Counted from the first letter of the stretch, positions 24,201-33,697 are shown. The stretch: DNA of 64,000 nt from Clostridia bacterium (GCA_029066845.1 JAIEFR010000016.1:1-64000); one strand, 5' to 3'. Notes: a model not told the origin generated them from the letters alone. Made by a program: numbers and translations.

Positions 24201-25742
24201 TCAGATTACGGTGAGCTTGCCGCAATTTTTCTTTATTATATTTTCGCCCTCAACGCCATCGAACGTGACGTTTTTAAGCGTGACTTTTTCAACGTTGTCG
24301 ATATAAAGACCTTCTTTGCAGAAGTCGCGCACGTTTTCCAGCATTGCAGGCTTGAAGGGCTTTGCGTCCTCTTTGAACGAGAAGCTTACGTTTTCAAGCA
24401 CAACTTCCTTGACGGGCTGTTCTACAAGTCCGTCGAAGTACGCGCACATACACTCGCACTCGGTGCACTCGATGTCCTTAAATACGAACTTGCCCAGATA
24501 GGGTGTGTCGTCGCCGACGGGGTGCTTCTCCCTCGACCAGACGTATTCTGTGTGACCGTCGGGGTCGCAGAAGTAGTACATATTGATAACCAGCGGCGTG
24601 ATGACGTTTATCATCTTGATATTTTCGAATACTACGCCGTCGATTATCGAATCCTTGCCTCTGCCCCTGCGCGACTTAATGCGCAGACCTCTGTCGGTGT
24701 GCTTGAATACGCACTGGCAAACGGTGAGGTTCTTTACGCCGCCGGATATTTCACTGCCCAGTACTATTGCGCCGTGACCATTCTGGAAGAGGTCGTTTCT
24801 TATGGTGTGGTGGTTTGCGGGCGTCTTGTACTTTGCTCCCAGATAGAGCTTGCCCGCCTTGATTGCCACGCAGTCGTCGCCGACCGAGAAGATACAGCCG
24901 ACAATTTCAACGTTGTCGCAGCTTTCGGGGTCAAGTCCGTCGGTGTTGGGCCCCGTGTAGGGATTCTGCACTCTCAAGTCGTAGAAGCCCAAATTCTCGG
25001 AAAAGAAGGGATGCAGGTTCCACGCGCCCGAGTTTTTGCAGGTTACGCCGTGGAAAACTACGTTCTTGCACTTGTTCAGCGTGACAAGGCGGGGTCTTGC
25101 AACCGCCCTGCCCTTGGGGGTAGCCCACCAGGTGGACTTCTCGGCGTTGCCGTTTATTGCGCCCTCGCCGACTATTCTTATATTTTGCTTTTTATAGGCC
25201 GACACGAACGACTGGTGGCAGGGATAGGGATTGCCCTCCCAGGTTGCCAGAATTTCTTCCGTGCCGTCGTCGTGCTCGATTTTAGCGGGTACGTAGGGAT
25301 AATGCTCCTCTACTATGTCGCCTAAAATTTCGCCGTCCTTTAAAATTTCTATTGTTATATCCGAAGCGAGAACAATGGGACGGGTATAAAAGCTTCCCTC
25401 GGGAATTATTACCCTGCCGCCTCTGGGACAGCTGTCAATCGCCATCTGGATATAGTAGGTGTCGTCCGTAACGCCGTCGCCCTTTGCGCCGAGGTCCTTG
25501 ACGTTTACGCAGCCGCTTTCCTTGTCGGTGCGGAATTTGAGCGTAAAGCCGTCCGCGGTGGTACCAACGGTATATTCCGTGTCGGGAGTAAGGTTAAAGA
25601 GCGAAAAAACGTTGCTGTCCTTTTCCTCTCCCTGCGCCTGCCCGTTGAGCGTAACGCGGTACTTTTGGGGTGCGTAATAGGGATTGGTATTCTCCAATTC
25701 GAAACACGCCGTGGTGCTTGACGCAAACAACAATTTAAACAT
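24201..25742 (-). CDS. Polygalacturonase family GH28, cytoplasmic, with N-terminal Fn3-like domain
   Basis: This 513-residue enzyme has an N-terminal fibronectin-III-like domain (about 1-80, LFNLTPDTEYTVGTTADGF), as in exo-polygalacturonases. A right-handed beta-helix with all GH28 motifs follows: NTDGLDPESC, GDDCVAIKAGK, NGHGAIVLGSE and RIKSRRGRGKD. It should release galacturonate or short acidic oligomers from imported fragments. It lacks a signal peptide. ATG 25742 has AGGAGG eight bases upstream; the longer frame is rejected. It overlaps the preceding membrane-protein gene by eight bases. Confidence 0.93.
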   Translation of the reverse strand: MFKLLFASSTTACFELENTNPYYAPQKYRVTLNGQAQGEEKDSNVFSLFNLTPDTEYTVGTTADGFTLKFRTDKESGCVNVKDLGAKGDGVTDDTYYIQMAIDSCPRGGRVIIPEGSFYTRPIVLASDITIEILKDGEILGDIVEEHYPYVPAKIEHDDGTEEILATWEGNPYPCHQSFVSAYKKQNIRIVGEGAINGNAEKSTWWATPKGRAVARPRLVTLNKCKNVVFHGVTCKNSGAWNLHPFFSENLGFYDLRVQNPYTGPNTDGLDPESCDNVEIVGCIFSVGDDCVAIKAGKLYLGAKYKTPANHHTIRNDLFQNGHGAIVLGSEISGGVKNLTVCQCVFKHTDRGLRIKSRRGRGKDSIIDGVVFENIKMINVITPLVINMYYFCDPDGHTEYVWSREKHPVGDDTPYLGKFVFKDIECTECECMCAYFDGLVEQPVKEVVLENVSFSFKEDAKPFKPAMLENVRDFCKEGLYIDNVEKVTLKNVTFDGVEGENIIKKNCGKLTVI

Positions 25743-26502
25743 CTCGTTTTTCCTCCTTGCTCTCCGCCGCGTCTTCGAAGACGTCTGCAAGTCCTTTTTC
25801 CTCCGCCTTTTTGCGCTTTGCTCGCTTGACAAGGAAAACTATAAGGTCCTTTATGCCGATAAACGCCATATCGACCATTACGCAGAAAGTTCCGTATATA
25901 AGCGGTCCTACGGCAATCGTAACGTAACCGTCGTAGTTGTTATTGATAAGGTTAAACAGCTGGTTGATGCCGCCGTACATTAACATTACCAAAAGTCCTA
26001 CGACGAGATAATAGATAATGTTGGTAAAGAATGTCCAGAACTGCTTGAAAGGAAAGGGAAACATCATATACTTGTTGTATTCCTTTTCCGACGACTCCAT
26101 ATATCTGAAAATGGGGTTTACGAAAATATCCGTAAATATGCCCAGTACACAACCTGCAAGCACCGCCTGGTCCAGCGCGTCGGTCACGACTCTGCCCAAA
26201 CCCATCAGTATGAAGTAGCACACCGCGCCTGCAAACCACCACTTTATGAAAATGGCTTTAACCCAAACGGGAATACGGGAAAGCTTGTCTATCTTGTACG
26301 GGTCGAAGTCGGCTTTTTTGGAGCCCGGCTTTACCTTTTGCTCTTCACCCGTTATTTCGGCAATGTTGGTGGGCACCGGTTCAGCCTCGGTTTCGTCAAG
26401 CTCGCCCTTCAACGCCGCCACAAGCTCGTCCACTTCCTTCGTTTTTAAATCGTAGTAGTTTTCGATTGTGGTTTCTTTGTTCTTTTTCTTCTTTTTTGAC
26501 AT
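25735..26502 (-). CDS. Unassigned 4-TM membrane protein of the pectin importer operon (A)
   Basis: This 255-residue protein opens with KKKKKNKET. A cytoplasmic acidic region of about 75 residues (KEVDELVAALKGELDETEAE) follows, then four membrane segments at about 82-108, 115-135, 157-180 and 193-220. It ends with a charged tail (RAKRKKAEEKGLADVFEDA). I recognise no family. Its length and four-segment layout match three other proteins in the same operon. Overlap with the GH28 gene shows coupled translation. A role in assembly, regulation or localisation of the importer is inference. Confidence 0.75.
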   Translation of the reverse strand: MSKKKKKNKETTIENYYDLKTKEVDELVAALKGELDETEAEPVPTNIAEITGEEQKVKPGSKKADFDPYKIDKLSRIPVWVKAIFIKWWFAGAVCYFILMGLGRVVTDALDQAVLAGCVLGIFTDIFVNPIFRYMESSEKEYNKYMMFPFPFKQFWTFFTNIIYYLVVGLLVMLMYGGINQLFNLINNNYDGYVTIAVGPLIYGTFCVMVDMAFIGIKDLIVFLVKRAKRKKAEEKGLADVFEDAAESKEEKRDV

Positions 26503-26581
26503 TTTATCCTATTTTTGATAATAACCGACAAGAATACTTGCCGGTTATATCAAATTGCCTGCTAAATAATTTTATTGCCGA

Positions 26582-27340
26582 TTACTCGTCTTCGGTGTCG
26601 ATAACTTCCTTGATCTCCGTGCTCTCGACAACCTTGGAGGTGTTGATCTTCATAATGAGCTTCTTGTAGAGAGGAAGCGTTGCAAGCAACACCGCGGATA
26701 TTCCGAGGAATACCATATGCGCAATGTCAAGATGCAGTGCGCTGACAAGGTAGGACTTGTAGCTGCCCGCGTCGTAAGCCAAGCTAGCCGCATCACCGCT
26801 GAAATACTTCGCATAGGGCGCAGCCTGCTCAGCGTTAAGGAAGAACTTTGCTTCGTTACCGTTGATACAGCCGGTGAGCTGCTTATAATAGAGCAAGTCC
26901 ATAAGGAACATTACAATCAGGAACACGAACGTAAGCGCAAGCATTATGTAGTTCATAGTATGCTTTTTGCCGTTCTTCTTGTATTTGATGCCGCGCTTGG
27001 GGAAGGTGTTCATAAAGAGCACCAACACCAGAATGGAGAAAAGCGTGGTAATAAATACCGACAGACCCAGATAGCTCTGCGAAGGGAAATCGATTACGGG
27101 ACCGGGCGAGAACACATTCAGGCCGATCAGATACATAACCGAGCTGATTACAAAGAACAGGAACGCAATTCTCTGGGGCTTTCTTTTAAGAGTAACCGCC
27201 TGCTTTCTGAACCATTCCTTGATTCTTGCACCGATGCCCGGCTTCTTGGTTTCTGCGGATGCAACGGCGGTTTCTTCAACAACCGTTTCCGTGGGTGTAG
27301 TCTGCTGTTCTTCAACTAATACGTTTTCTTTCTCTTCCAT
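26582..27340 (-). CDS. Unassigned 4-TM membrane protein of the pectin importer operon (B)
   Basis: This 252-residue protein starts with an acidic, Val/Thr/Glu-rich cytoplasmic segment of about 35 residues. A basic stretch (RIKEWFRKQAVTLKRKPQR) follows, then membrane segments at about 57-77, 90-110, 126-148 and 203-225. A loop of about 55 residues between the last two is probably extracellular. The C-terminus is acidic (STEIKEVIDTEDE). AGGAGG precedes the ATG, 12 bases after which the operon continues from the ATPase. No family recognised. Confidence 0.72.
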   Translation of the reverse strand: MEEKENVLVEEQQTTPTETVVEETAVASAETKKPGIGARIKEWFRKQAVTLKRKPQRIAFLFFVISSVMYLIGLNVFSPGPVIDFPSQSYLGLSVFITTLFSILVLVLFMNTFPKRGIKYKKNGKKHTMNYIMLALTFVFLIVMFLMDLLYYKQLTGCINGNEAKFFLNAEQAAPYAKYFSGDAASLAYDAGSYKSYLVSALHLDIAHMVFLGISAVLLATLPLYKKLIMKINTSKVVESTEIKEVIDTEDE

Positions 27341-27352
27341 AACTACACCTCC

Positions 27353-28420
27353 TTAAATAATCGCCTGCGTAGTTTCTTTATCGAAGAAGTGCATACGCTC
27401 GGGGTCGAAGCCAAGTTTGATTTCGTCGCCGAACTTGTAGTTGCACCACTCCGCAAACTTACATACGACTATCTTTTTGCCGTCGATTTTGCCGTGTACC
27501 AAGGTGTTCATACCGAGGTTTTCGTTATTGGTTACTACGAAAGGTATGGTGCCGTCGCGCACAATATTTTCGGGACGCGCGCCGAGGATAACCTCTTTGC
27601 CTTCGTATTCTTTAAGCTTTTCGCTCTGATCCGCAGTGAGAGGATACTCGAAAAGCTCGCTTACGAACTTGCCGCCCTCTATTTTACCTTCGAACATATT
27701 CATAGGAGGAAGTCCTATGAAGGTTGCAACGAACGTATTTGCGGGGTGCTCGTACAGGTCGATAGGCTTGCCTATCTGCTGAACGTGTCCCATTGACATA
27801 CATACGATTCTGTCCGCAAGCGTAAGAGCTTCGGTCTGGTCGTGCGTAACGTACATCATCGTTGCGTTAAGCTTCTTGTGCAGAAGCATTATTTCACGGC
27901 GCATCGAGCCGCGCAGCTTTGCGTCGAGGTTGGACAAGGGTTCGTCGAAGAGGAACACCTTGGGGTTACGTACTATTGCACGTCCCATTGCAACACGCTG
28001 GCGCTGACCGCCGGAAAGCTGCTTGGGCTTTTTGTTAAGCTGGGACTTCAGATCGAGAATCTCTGCCGCAGCCATAACCTTTCTGTGGATTATATCCTTC
28101 TTTTCCTTCCTCAGCGTAAGGGAAAATGCCATATTTTCGTATATAGTCATATGCCCGTAGAGCGCATAGTTCTGGAAAACCATCGATATATCTCTGTCTT
28201 TGGGCGGAAGTCTTGTACAGTCCTTACCGTCGATAATGAGCTGACCGCTCGAAATATCTTCAAGACCCGCAACCATTCTGAGCGTGGTGGATTTACCGCA
28301 GCCCGAAGGTCCTACCAAAACGATGAGCTCGCCGTCCTCTACGTCGAGATTGAAATCCCAAACCGCCTGAACGCCGCCGTCGTATATCTTTTCAATATGT
28401 TGCAAACTTAAATTAGCCAT
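27353..28420 (-). CDS. Carbohydrate ABC importer ATPase (MsmX/UgpC type)
   Basis: This 355-residue protein energises sugar uptake. Walker A GPSGCGKST, signature QLSGGQRQRVAMGRA, Walker B VFLFDEPLSNLDA and the switch His in YVTHDQTEA are all present. A C-terminal OB-type regulatory domain starts near residue 240 (ILGARPENI). ATG 28420 (MANLSLQHIEK) has GAGGAGG upstream. It is in the same operon as the binding protein and two permeases, although the MsmX type often serves several importers. A second, similar ATPase lies in the uronate operon at 41086. Confidence 0.93.
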   Translation of the reverse strand: MANLSLQHIEKIYDGGVQAVWDFNLDVEDGELIVLVGPSGCGKSTTLRMVAGLEDISSGQLIIDGKDCTRLPPKDRDISMVFQNYALYGHMTIYENMAFSLTLRKEKKDIIHRKVMAAAEILDLKSQLNKKPKQLSGGQRQRVAMGRAIVRNPKVFLFDEPLSNLDAKLRGSMRREIMLLHKKLNATMMYVTHDQTEALTLADRIVCMSMGHVQQIGKPIDLYEHPANTFVATFIGLPPMNMFEGKIEGGKFVSELFEYPLTADQSEKLKEYEGKEVILGARPENIVRDGTIPFVVTNNENLGMNTLVHGKIDGKKIVVCKFAEWCNYKFGDEIKLGFDPERMHFFDKETTQAII

Positions 28421-29051
28421 TTTCTGCCTCCTCGGAAGAAACGGTCTTCTCTTCTGCCTCAACGGTTGCTTCCGCTACGGAAGGCTGAGCTTCCTGAGGA
28501 ACCTGTGCTTTCATCTCGGCTTCCTCCACTTCGATTTCGGCAATGGTAGCTTCAACCGAGATTTCACCGGAGTCAAGCTTCTTCTGGAAGACTTCGAGTC
28601 TTCTAGCTACGATAAAGCCCTGAACGGCAGAGACGATGAAGCAAGCTGCCGAGCCTGCAAGATAGATAACCATCAATACGGAGTTTGCCGCATTGTTCAT
28701 CGAAATACCGAAGTAGTGGTTATCGTTTGCAAGCCAATTCTTAGCCGCACCGATAATGGGATAATAGATAATTCTTAATACCTGCACTGCCGCAAGCACG
28801 ATAAGAACTATCGAGAATTTTTTGTTGTAACCCTTGATACCTTCCGAAGCATAGAAGCCTGCAAGCAATACCAAAAGGTTTACTATAACCGAGAAACCAA
28901 GAGGGACTTTATACAAAGCCGTTTCGCAAACTGCGTACAGAAGCGTGAAGTACAGGCAGTTGAAAACGAGTGCAAGTATTGCGAACATAGACGCAAACTT
29001 GTTCTTTTTATAACGGAGAATATCGTCCTGTATAATGAGGTTCTTATCCAT
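28413..29051 (-). CDS. Unassigned 4-TM membrane protein of the pectin importer operon (C)
   Basis: This 212-residue protein has membrane segments at about 20-42, 48-68, 78-100 and 117-143. A cytoplasmic tail of about 65 residues dominated by Glu, Ala and Val follows (ATIAEIEVEEAEMKA). GGAGG precedes the ATG, which overlaps the stop of the upstream gene as TAATG, so the two are translationally coupled. The end overlaps the ATPase start by eight bases. No family recognised. The acidic tail parallels the acidic head of protein B. Confidence 0.72.
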   Translation of the reverse strand: MDKNLIIQDDILRYKKNKFASMFAILALVFNCLYFTLLYAVCETALYKVPLGFSVIVNLLVLLAGFYASEGIKGYNKKFSIVLIVLAAVQVLRIIYYPIIGAAKNWLANDNHYFGISMNNAANSVLMVIYLAGSAACFIVSAVQGFIVARRLEVFQKKLDSGEISVEATIAEIEVEEAEMKAQVPQEAQPSVAEATVEAEEKTVSSEEAENG

Positions 29052-29686
29052 TACGCCACCTCCATTTCAGTTGCCGATTCAACCACGCCCTGTGCAAGGA
29101 GTGCTTTTTCGCCCTTCATAAGTTTTAATTTCCAAACTAAGTTGAGTATCCACACGACTATTTCCGCAATAACCACAACGGAAAGCAGAATACCGAGCAC
29201 CATCGTCGCACAGTTGTTGCTGTAATAACGCGTATGCGAGTAAACAAGCTCGCCGCCGATACCGATTTCCTGTTCGGATTCGTATTCTTTCCACGCGGCA
29301 AAGTCAATCTGGCTCATATAGGAGAAGCACATAGCGCAGACGATAATCATAAAGATTACGAATGCGAACGCAGCCGCTGCATATACGCCGATTGCCACGT
29401 AGTTGGTCGTGTAGTAATTCCTCCTTTTATTGCAACCCATTATATACAGAAGTACGGTTGCAAGAAGGAAAACTATTGCCACAATAAGGAGCGCGTTGTT
29501 TACACTCTGAGAAAACGTATAGAGATTATCAACGCCCCATTCGTCATATCCGTAATTTGCTGACGTATAGTTAATGATAGCGTTCAAAACGCCGCTGCAA
29601 AAGCACAATGATAACACTACGGCAAGGGCAGCGGTTATCAAAGAAACCAATGCTAAGATTTTTTGAAACTTCATTTGAGTTTTCAT
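29051..29686 (-). CDS. Unassigned 4-TM membrane protein of the pectin importer operon (D)
   Basis: This 211-residue protein has four predicted membrane segments: about 10-32, 63-86, 97-121 and 163-188. Two outward loops of about 30 and 40 residues are rich in Tyr and Asn (NYTSANYGYDEWGVDNLY; SHTRYYSNN), so the protein may contact the exterior or cargo. A short basic inner loop (NKRRNYY) supports the topology. It is the first gene after the binding protein, separated by a stable hairpin. No family recognised. Confidence 0.72.
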   Translation of the reverse strand: MKTQMKFQKILALVSLITAALAVVLSLCFCSGVLNAIINYTSANYGYDEWGVDNLYTFSQSVNNALLIVAIVFLLATVLLYIMGCNKRRNYYTTNYVAIGVYAAAAFAFVIFMIIVCAMCFSYMSQIDFAAWKEYESEQEIGIGGELVYSHTRYYSNNCATMVLGILLSVVVIAEIVVWILNLVWKLKLMKGEKALLAQGVVESATEMEVA

Positions 29687-29711
29687 ATCACATTCCCCAA
29701 ATGTTTTATTC

Positions 29712-29735
29712 CGCGCCCGCCCGAAGGCGGGCGCG
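29712..29735 (-). terminator. UUCG-loop hairpin between binding-protein gene and downstream genes
   Basis: In the minus-strand RNA, CGCGCCCGCC pairs with GGCGGGCGCG around a TTCG tetraloop (10-bp stem). GAATAAAA follows, without a full U-tract. Such structures after binding-protein genes usually act as partial terminators or 3' stabilisers that raise binding-protein levels over the rest of the operon. Confidence 0.65.
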
Positions 29736-29769
29736 TAACAAACAGTATTTATTTTTGAAACAGTACTAA

Positions 29770-32664
29770 TTAAGAATTCTTAATGGATTCGTAGAACTTC
29801 TTGCTTGCCTGCCAAGCCTTGTTCTTGATGTTGACGTAAGCGGTGAAGCCGTCTACATCCTCAAGTTTCTGCATTATAGCCTGTGCGGTAGTCGTGCCGG
29901 AACCTAAGCCAAGACCGGAGTACTTAGCAGTAATCTGACCTGCATCCATACCGTACTTGATAATCTGCCAGTAAAGGTTGGTGTTATCGTTCTTGTTGTT
30001 GGAGAAGTAGTTACCCTCGTCACCCGTATAAATTCTTACGTGTGCGCCGCTAAGCGACTGCGTATCTGCTTCTGTGTAAGGAAGGAGCGTAGGAACAACC
30101 GTGTACCAAGGATTCTTGGTCATAACGTTTACGGTGTGCTTGATAACGCCGTCGGTAGGATCGCTGGGAAGACCGAGGCCTGCGTTAACTACGAGAGCGC
30201 CCGTTCTACCCATCGTGGAGGTAAGCTGGAATTCGAAGGACTGAAGCTTGTTACCGATGGGAAGTGCAGAACCGATGACGTATCTTGCGAAGTTGGTGTA
30301 GTTAAGGGTCGAGTTGGTCGTCCACTGGCTTACGGTATCGCTGATGAGAGCTACTCTCTTACCGTCCTTAGCCGCAAGCTTACCGTTTGCGTCTACGATG
30401 TAGTGAGCTGCGCCGGTAACGTCAGTGTTTGCAGCTACGGTAGCTTCAACTACGTAAACGGCTGCCGACATCTTAGCGCCTGCGGCGATCTTATTGAACT
30501 TACCCTTTGAATCTACGCAGTAAACGTCGTAATCGCAGACTGCATCTTTCTTCTTCTGATAGTCGCTCTTAACAACCTTCTTGTTGTCTTTGTTGAGCTC
30601 CAAAGCTTCTTCAGGCGCAACTACGTCGTCGCCGCCCGCATAGGTAAGGCCGGAACCGTCGAACTTAACGTTCTGAGTGGTTGACTTGCCGTAATATGCG
30701 TTGTAAACGTTTTCAAGAATGTGAGGCTGATATACGCCGCCGTATTCAACGGTCGAATAGAGCTTCTTGCCGCCGTACTCGAAGTAGGTGCCTGCAGCAA
30801 CCTGTGCGTCGTTAGCCTCATCGTTGTACCAGTAGCCGTCACCTGCGGTTGCGCTGGTAGCTTTAGGTCCGTAGGTAAGAAGGATCTGACCGTCGTTGGA
30901 GAACATCTTGTCGATGAAGGTAAGAACTGCTCTCAGCTTAACGGGATTATCCTTAACGTTTGCAACGGGTACGCAGAATCCGGTATCCTTGGTGGTACGC
31001 CAGGATTCGGTAAATCTCATTACCTGCTCCTTGCCGTCGTTCCACTTGGATACGGGGGTGATGATAGGCGTATAGTTGTATCCCTCTTCTGCGTTGTAGG
31101 ACTTGGTGGTAGCGCCCTGAAGGGTGAAGCCTACGGGAGTCTGGGTGTTAACGTAGTCGTAGCAGGAAAGCGCTTCGGGAGTGTTATCTGCATAGTAGGA
31201 CTGGTCTGCATTGTTGCCGGACGCGCCGGTGTAGATAAGACCTTCCTTCCAGAATGCGTTGAACTTCTCCATTGCCTCGTAGGACTTAGCGTCGCCGCGG
31301 GGATCCTTAATCTTGCCGTCCGAACCGATATAGGAATACAGGTTCTTGCTTTCAAGACCACGTACGCCGTAGAGCTGACCAACCAAAGATACGGTATCGC
31401 TCATTCTCTGCATATCGTTCTTACGTGCGCTGAGAAGATACAGGTTCTTGTGAGGAGTTGCGTTTTCACCGCCGATGGTGTTGCCCGCCTTACCGGACTT
31501 AAGGATGCCGGGGTTGGTTACGAGAACTCTACCGATTGCCGCATAGAGGTCAACGTCCCAAGCTGCGGAATAGCTGTTGAATACGTCGGAAAGCTTGTAG
31601 CCGCTCTGGGTGTAGAAAGCAGTATCGGTATTGCCTACGTAGTAAGCAACCTTGACGTACTCCTGCAGAATCTTCTTGAGCTGAGCACCGGTAACAGCAC
31701 CCTGCTTTTCGTTGATTGCGAAGTTCATTATATCTACGATGTTACCGCTGTCGCCCGTGTAAGCCTTGCCTGCGGCTGCGGTTACTGCAGCGCCGAGTCC
31801 GTCGGTGCCCTTAGCAGCTGCAAGAGCCTTGTCGTAATTTACGGTGATGCCTGCTTCGAGCTTCTTGCCGTCCTTATCAAGGACTTCAGCCGTCCACTTA
31901 CCGGTCTTGCCCATAAAGGACTCGATTGCGGTAGCGGTCGTAAGAGTGTTGGCATAGTCGCCGCCGTTGGTCTTTTTAGCAGTGCCGTGTGCAGCGTAGG
32001 TCGTGGTTTCGTCACCGCCGTCGGTGTCAAGAAGGGTTGCTACCCAGTTGGTCTTGAAGAGCTCATACTTTTCGATATCGTTGTTACCGTCGAAGTAAGG
32101 AGCATAGTACATCGAACCGTGGTTGGTATCGGAAGTCAGCGACAGACGAACGATGGGGTTCTCGTCGAGGAACTTCTTGTAGTTGGGCATTTCGTCCAGA
32201 TAGTTGTACAGGTCAAGAAGGTCTGCCTTGTTGGTTGCAACGTTTGCAGCGCCGTCGGTGATGATATCCATATCGGAAAGTCTTGCACCTTCGGTGCTTG
32301 CGGTAACCGCGTTGGTAAGTTTCTTGGAAGCATTCTGCCATACGTCCTTGAATTTGCAGCCTACCATATCCTGGAATGCCGCCCAAGCGGGTTTAAGCGA
32401 GGAGGACGAATAGTCCTTGCCGTCGGGAAGCTTAACGGTACCGGAAAGAAGTTCGCCGTAACCGAAGCTTATAGATCTCTGTGCAGCGTCGCCGATGTTA
32501 ATGTTGAGGGTTACGTCTTTAATATCCGCATCAGCAGCAGCAACTTCGTACTTGGGCTGATCGCTGACGGGAGGCTTCGGCGTACAGCCGACCATTCCGA
32601 CAACCATCGTTCCTGCCATAACTACGGAAACCGCAGCAGTAGCAATTTTGAGTTTCTTGTTCAT
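29770..32664 (-). CDS. Oversized lipoprotein solute-binding protein of the pectin importer
   Basis: This 964-residue exported lipoprotein has a signal peptide with lipobox and acceptor Cys27 (VGMVGC-TP). The fold follows the LplA-type carbohydrate-binding proteins: an N-lobe near 60-200 (KKLTNAVTASTEGARLSDMD, KADLLDLYNYLDEMPNYKKF) and a C-lobe around 430-640 (KNLYLLSARKNDMQRM, EAMEKFNAFWKEGLIY). Insertions and a long C-terminal part make it about twice the usual 450-550 residues. It is followed by two permeases' genes upstream in the operon and pectin enzymes downstream, so large acidic oligosaccharides are the likely ligand. AAGGAG precedes the ATG. Confidence 0.85.
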   Translation of the reverse strand: MNKKLKIATAAVSVVMAGTMVVGMVGCTPKPPVSDQPKYEVAAADADIKDVTLNINIGDAAQRSISFGYGELLSGTVKLPDGKDYSSSSLKPAWAAFQDMVGCKFKDVWQNASKKLTNAVTASTEGARLSDMDIITDGAANVATNKADLLDLYNYLDEMPNYKKFLDENPIVRLSLTSDTNHGSMYYAPYFDGNNDIEKYELFKTNWVATLLDTDGGDETTTYAAHGTAKKTNGGDYANTLTTATAIESFMGKTGKWTAEVLDKDGKKLEAGITVNYDKALAAAKGTDGLGAAVTAAAGKAYTGDSGNIVDIMNFAINEKQGAVTGAQLKKILQEYVKVAYYVGNTDTAFYTQSGYKLSDVFNSYSAAWDVDLYAAIGRVLVTNPGILKSGKAGNTIGGENATPHKNLYLLSARKNDMQRMSDTVSLVGQLYGVRGLESKNLYSYIGSDGKIKDPRGDAKSYEAMEKFNAFWKEGLIYTGASGNNADQSYYADNTPEALSCYDYVNTQTPVGFTLQGATTKSYNAEEGYNYTPIITPVSKWNDGKEQVMRFTESWRTTKDTGFCVPVANVKDNPVKLRAVLTFIDKMFSNDGQILLTYGPKATSATAGDGYWYNDEANDAQVAAGTYFEYGGKKLYSTVEYGGVYQPHILENVYNAYYGKSTTQNVKFDGSGLTYAGGDDVVAPEEALELNKDNKKVVKSDYQKKKDAVCDYDVYCVDSKGKFNKIAAGAKMSAAVYVVEATVAANTDVTGAAHYIVDANGKLAAKDGKRVALISDTVSQWTTNSTLNYTNFARYVIGSALPIGNKLQSFEFQLTSTMGRTGALVVNAGLGLPSDPTDGVIKHTVNVMTKNPWYTVVPTLLPYTEADTQSLSGAHVRIYTGDEGNYFSNNKNDNTNLYWQIIKYGMDAGQITAKYSGLGLGSGTTTAQAIMQKLEDVDGFTAYVNIKNKAWQASKKFYESIKNS

Positions 32665-32731
32665 TATTTTTCTCCTTAATTTATTATTGGTTTTATGTAA
32701 TTCAGGCTCACGCCCGTATTGACCTTTATAA

Positions 32732-33682
32732 TTATTCTTTTACACCACCCATATTTACGCCCTTTGCGAAATACTTCTGAATGAAGGGGTAAATAATGAG
32801 TATGGGAATTACGCCGCAGATAACCATTGCATATACGACGGATAATTCGCTTAGCGTATCGCTTTCAAACGTATGGTCCTCGGGAATAGATCCGCCAATC
32901 AGTGCGGTTTCCTTTTCGATGAAGTTACGTATGAATACCTGCACAGGCCACGAGTATTTCTGATCGGGCATTACCTTCGCCGCCCAGAAGTAGCCGTTCC
33001 AACGGGAAATTCCGAAGAACAAAGCAACGGTTGCAATGGTAGCCTTACTCATAGGGATATAGACGTTAAAGAGAACCTGCATTTCGGTTGCGCCGTCTAT
33101 TCTTGCCGCCTCCTCTATCTCGGAAGGAACGCCTTCGAATGCGTTTCTCAGCAGGATGAGGTTGGTCGCGTTCATACCCATTGCGATTATTACCAGCCAT
33201 TTAAGGTCGATAGTGTTATAGGTTTTGCCTACCAGAGCCGCAAAGAAGTTACCGGTGTTACTGTAGTTGATCGCCTGGGGAATAATACCTGCGGAGAACC
33301 ACATAGTGAACACGAGGAAGAAGTTGAAGCCCTTTCTTCCGAGCAGTCTCTTCTTGGACAGTGCGTAAGCGCCCATAATGGTGTAAACCATACACCAGAT
33401 AGTACCTACGCCGCACATAAACAGCGTGTTTGCGTAAGCAATCCAGAAATCGTTACCCTTATCTACTATTACGTATTTGAAAGCTTCGATTGAAAAACCG
33501 ATACTTCCGTTATCCCCTACGGGCCAAAGCACGACTTTACTTGCCGAAACGGCCGACTTGGAGCTGAACGCCGAGGCAAGCGCGTAGATAAGAGGATAGA
33601 TGCATATGAGCGAGAATACAATCAGGAACACGTATGCAACTATTTTGAATATCAGTTCGGATACTTCGTATTTTCTTTTCAT
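32732..33682 (-). CDS. Carbohydrate ABC importer permease (LplC/YtcP-like)
   Basis: This 316-residue protein has six membrane segments and the EAA loop EAARIDGATEMQVLFNVYIP near residue 190, which docks on the ATPase. The C-terminus KGVNMGGVKE is typical for LplC/YtcP-type permeases used for complex oligosaccharides such as rhamnogalacturonan fragments. AGGAGG precedes the start. It lies 15 bases after the partner permease. Confidence 0.92.
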   Translation of the reverse strand: MKRKYEVSELIFKIVAYVFLIVFSLICIYPLIYALASAFSSKSAVSASKVVLWPVGDNGSIGFSIEAFKYVIVDKGNDFWIAYANTLFMCGVGTIWCMVYTIMGAYALSKKRLLGRKGFNFFLVFTMWFSAGIIPQAINYSNTGNFFAALVGKTYNTIDLKWLVIIAMGMNATNLILLRNAFEGVPSEIEEAARIDGATEMQVLFNVYIPMSKATIATVALFFGISRWNGYFWAAKVMPDQKYSWPVQVFIRNFIEKETALIGGSIPEDHTFESDTLSELSVVYAMVICGVIPILIIYPFIQKYFAKGVNMGGVKE

Positions 33683-33697
33683 AACCGGGTACCCTCC

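Noticed and set aside
24522..25325. 267-codon plus-strand frame opposite the GH28 gene
   Set aside because: It is antisense to a gene with all GH28 motifs, and there is no plus-strand promoter or binding site.
30721..32679. 652-codon open frame on the plus strand opposite the binding-protein gene
   Set aside because: It is the antisense of a well supported lipoprotein gene. It has no binding site or promoter, and its composition is that expected from codon bias of the minus-strand gene.
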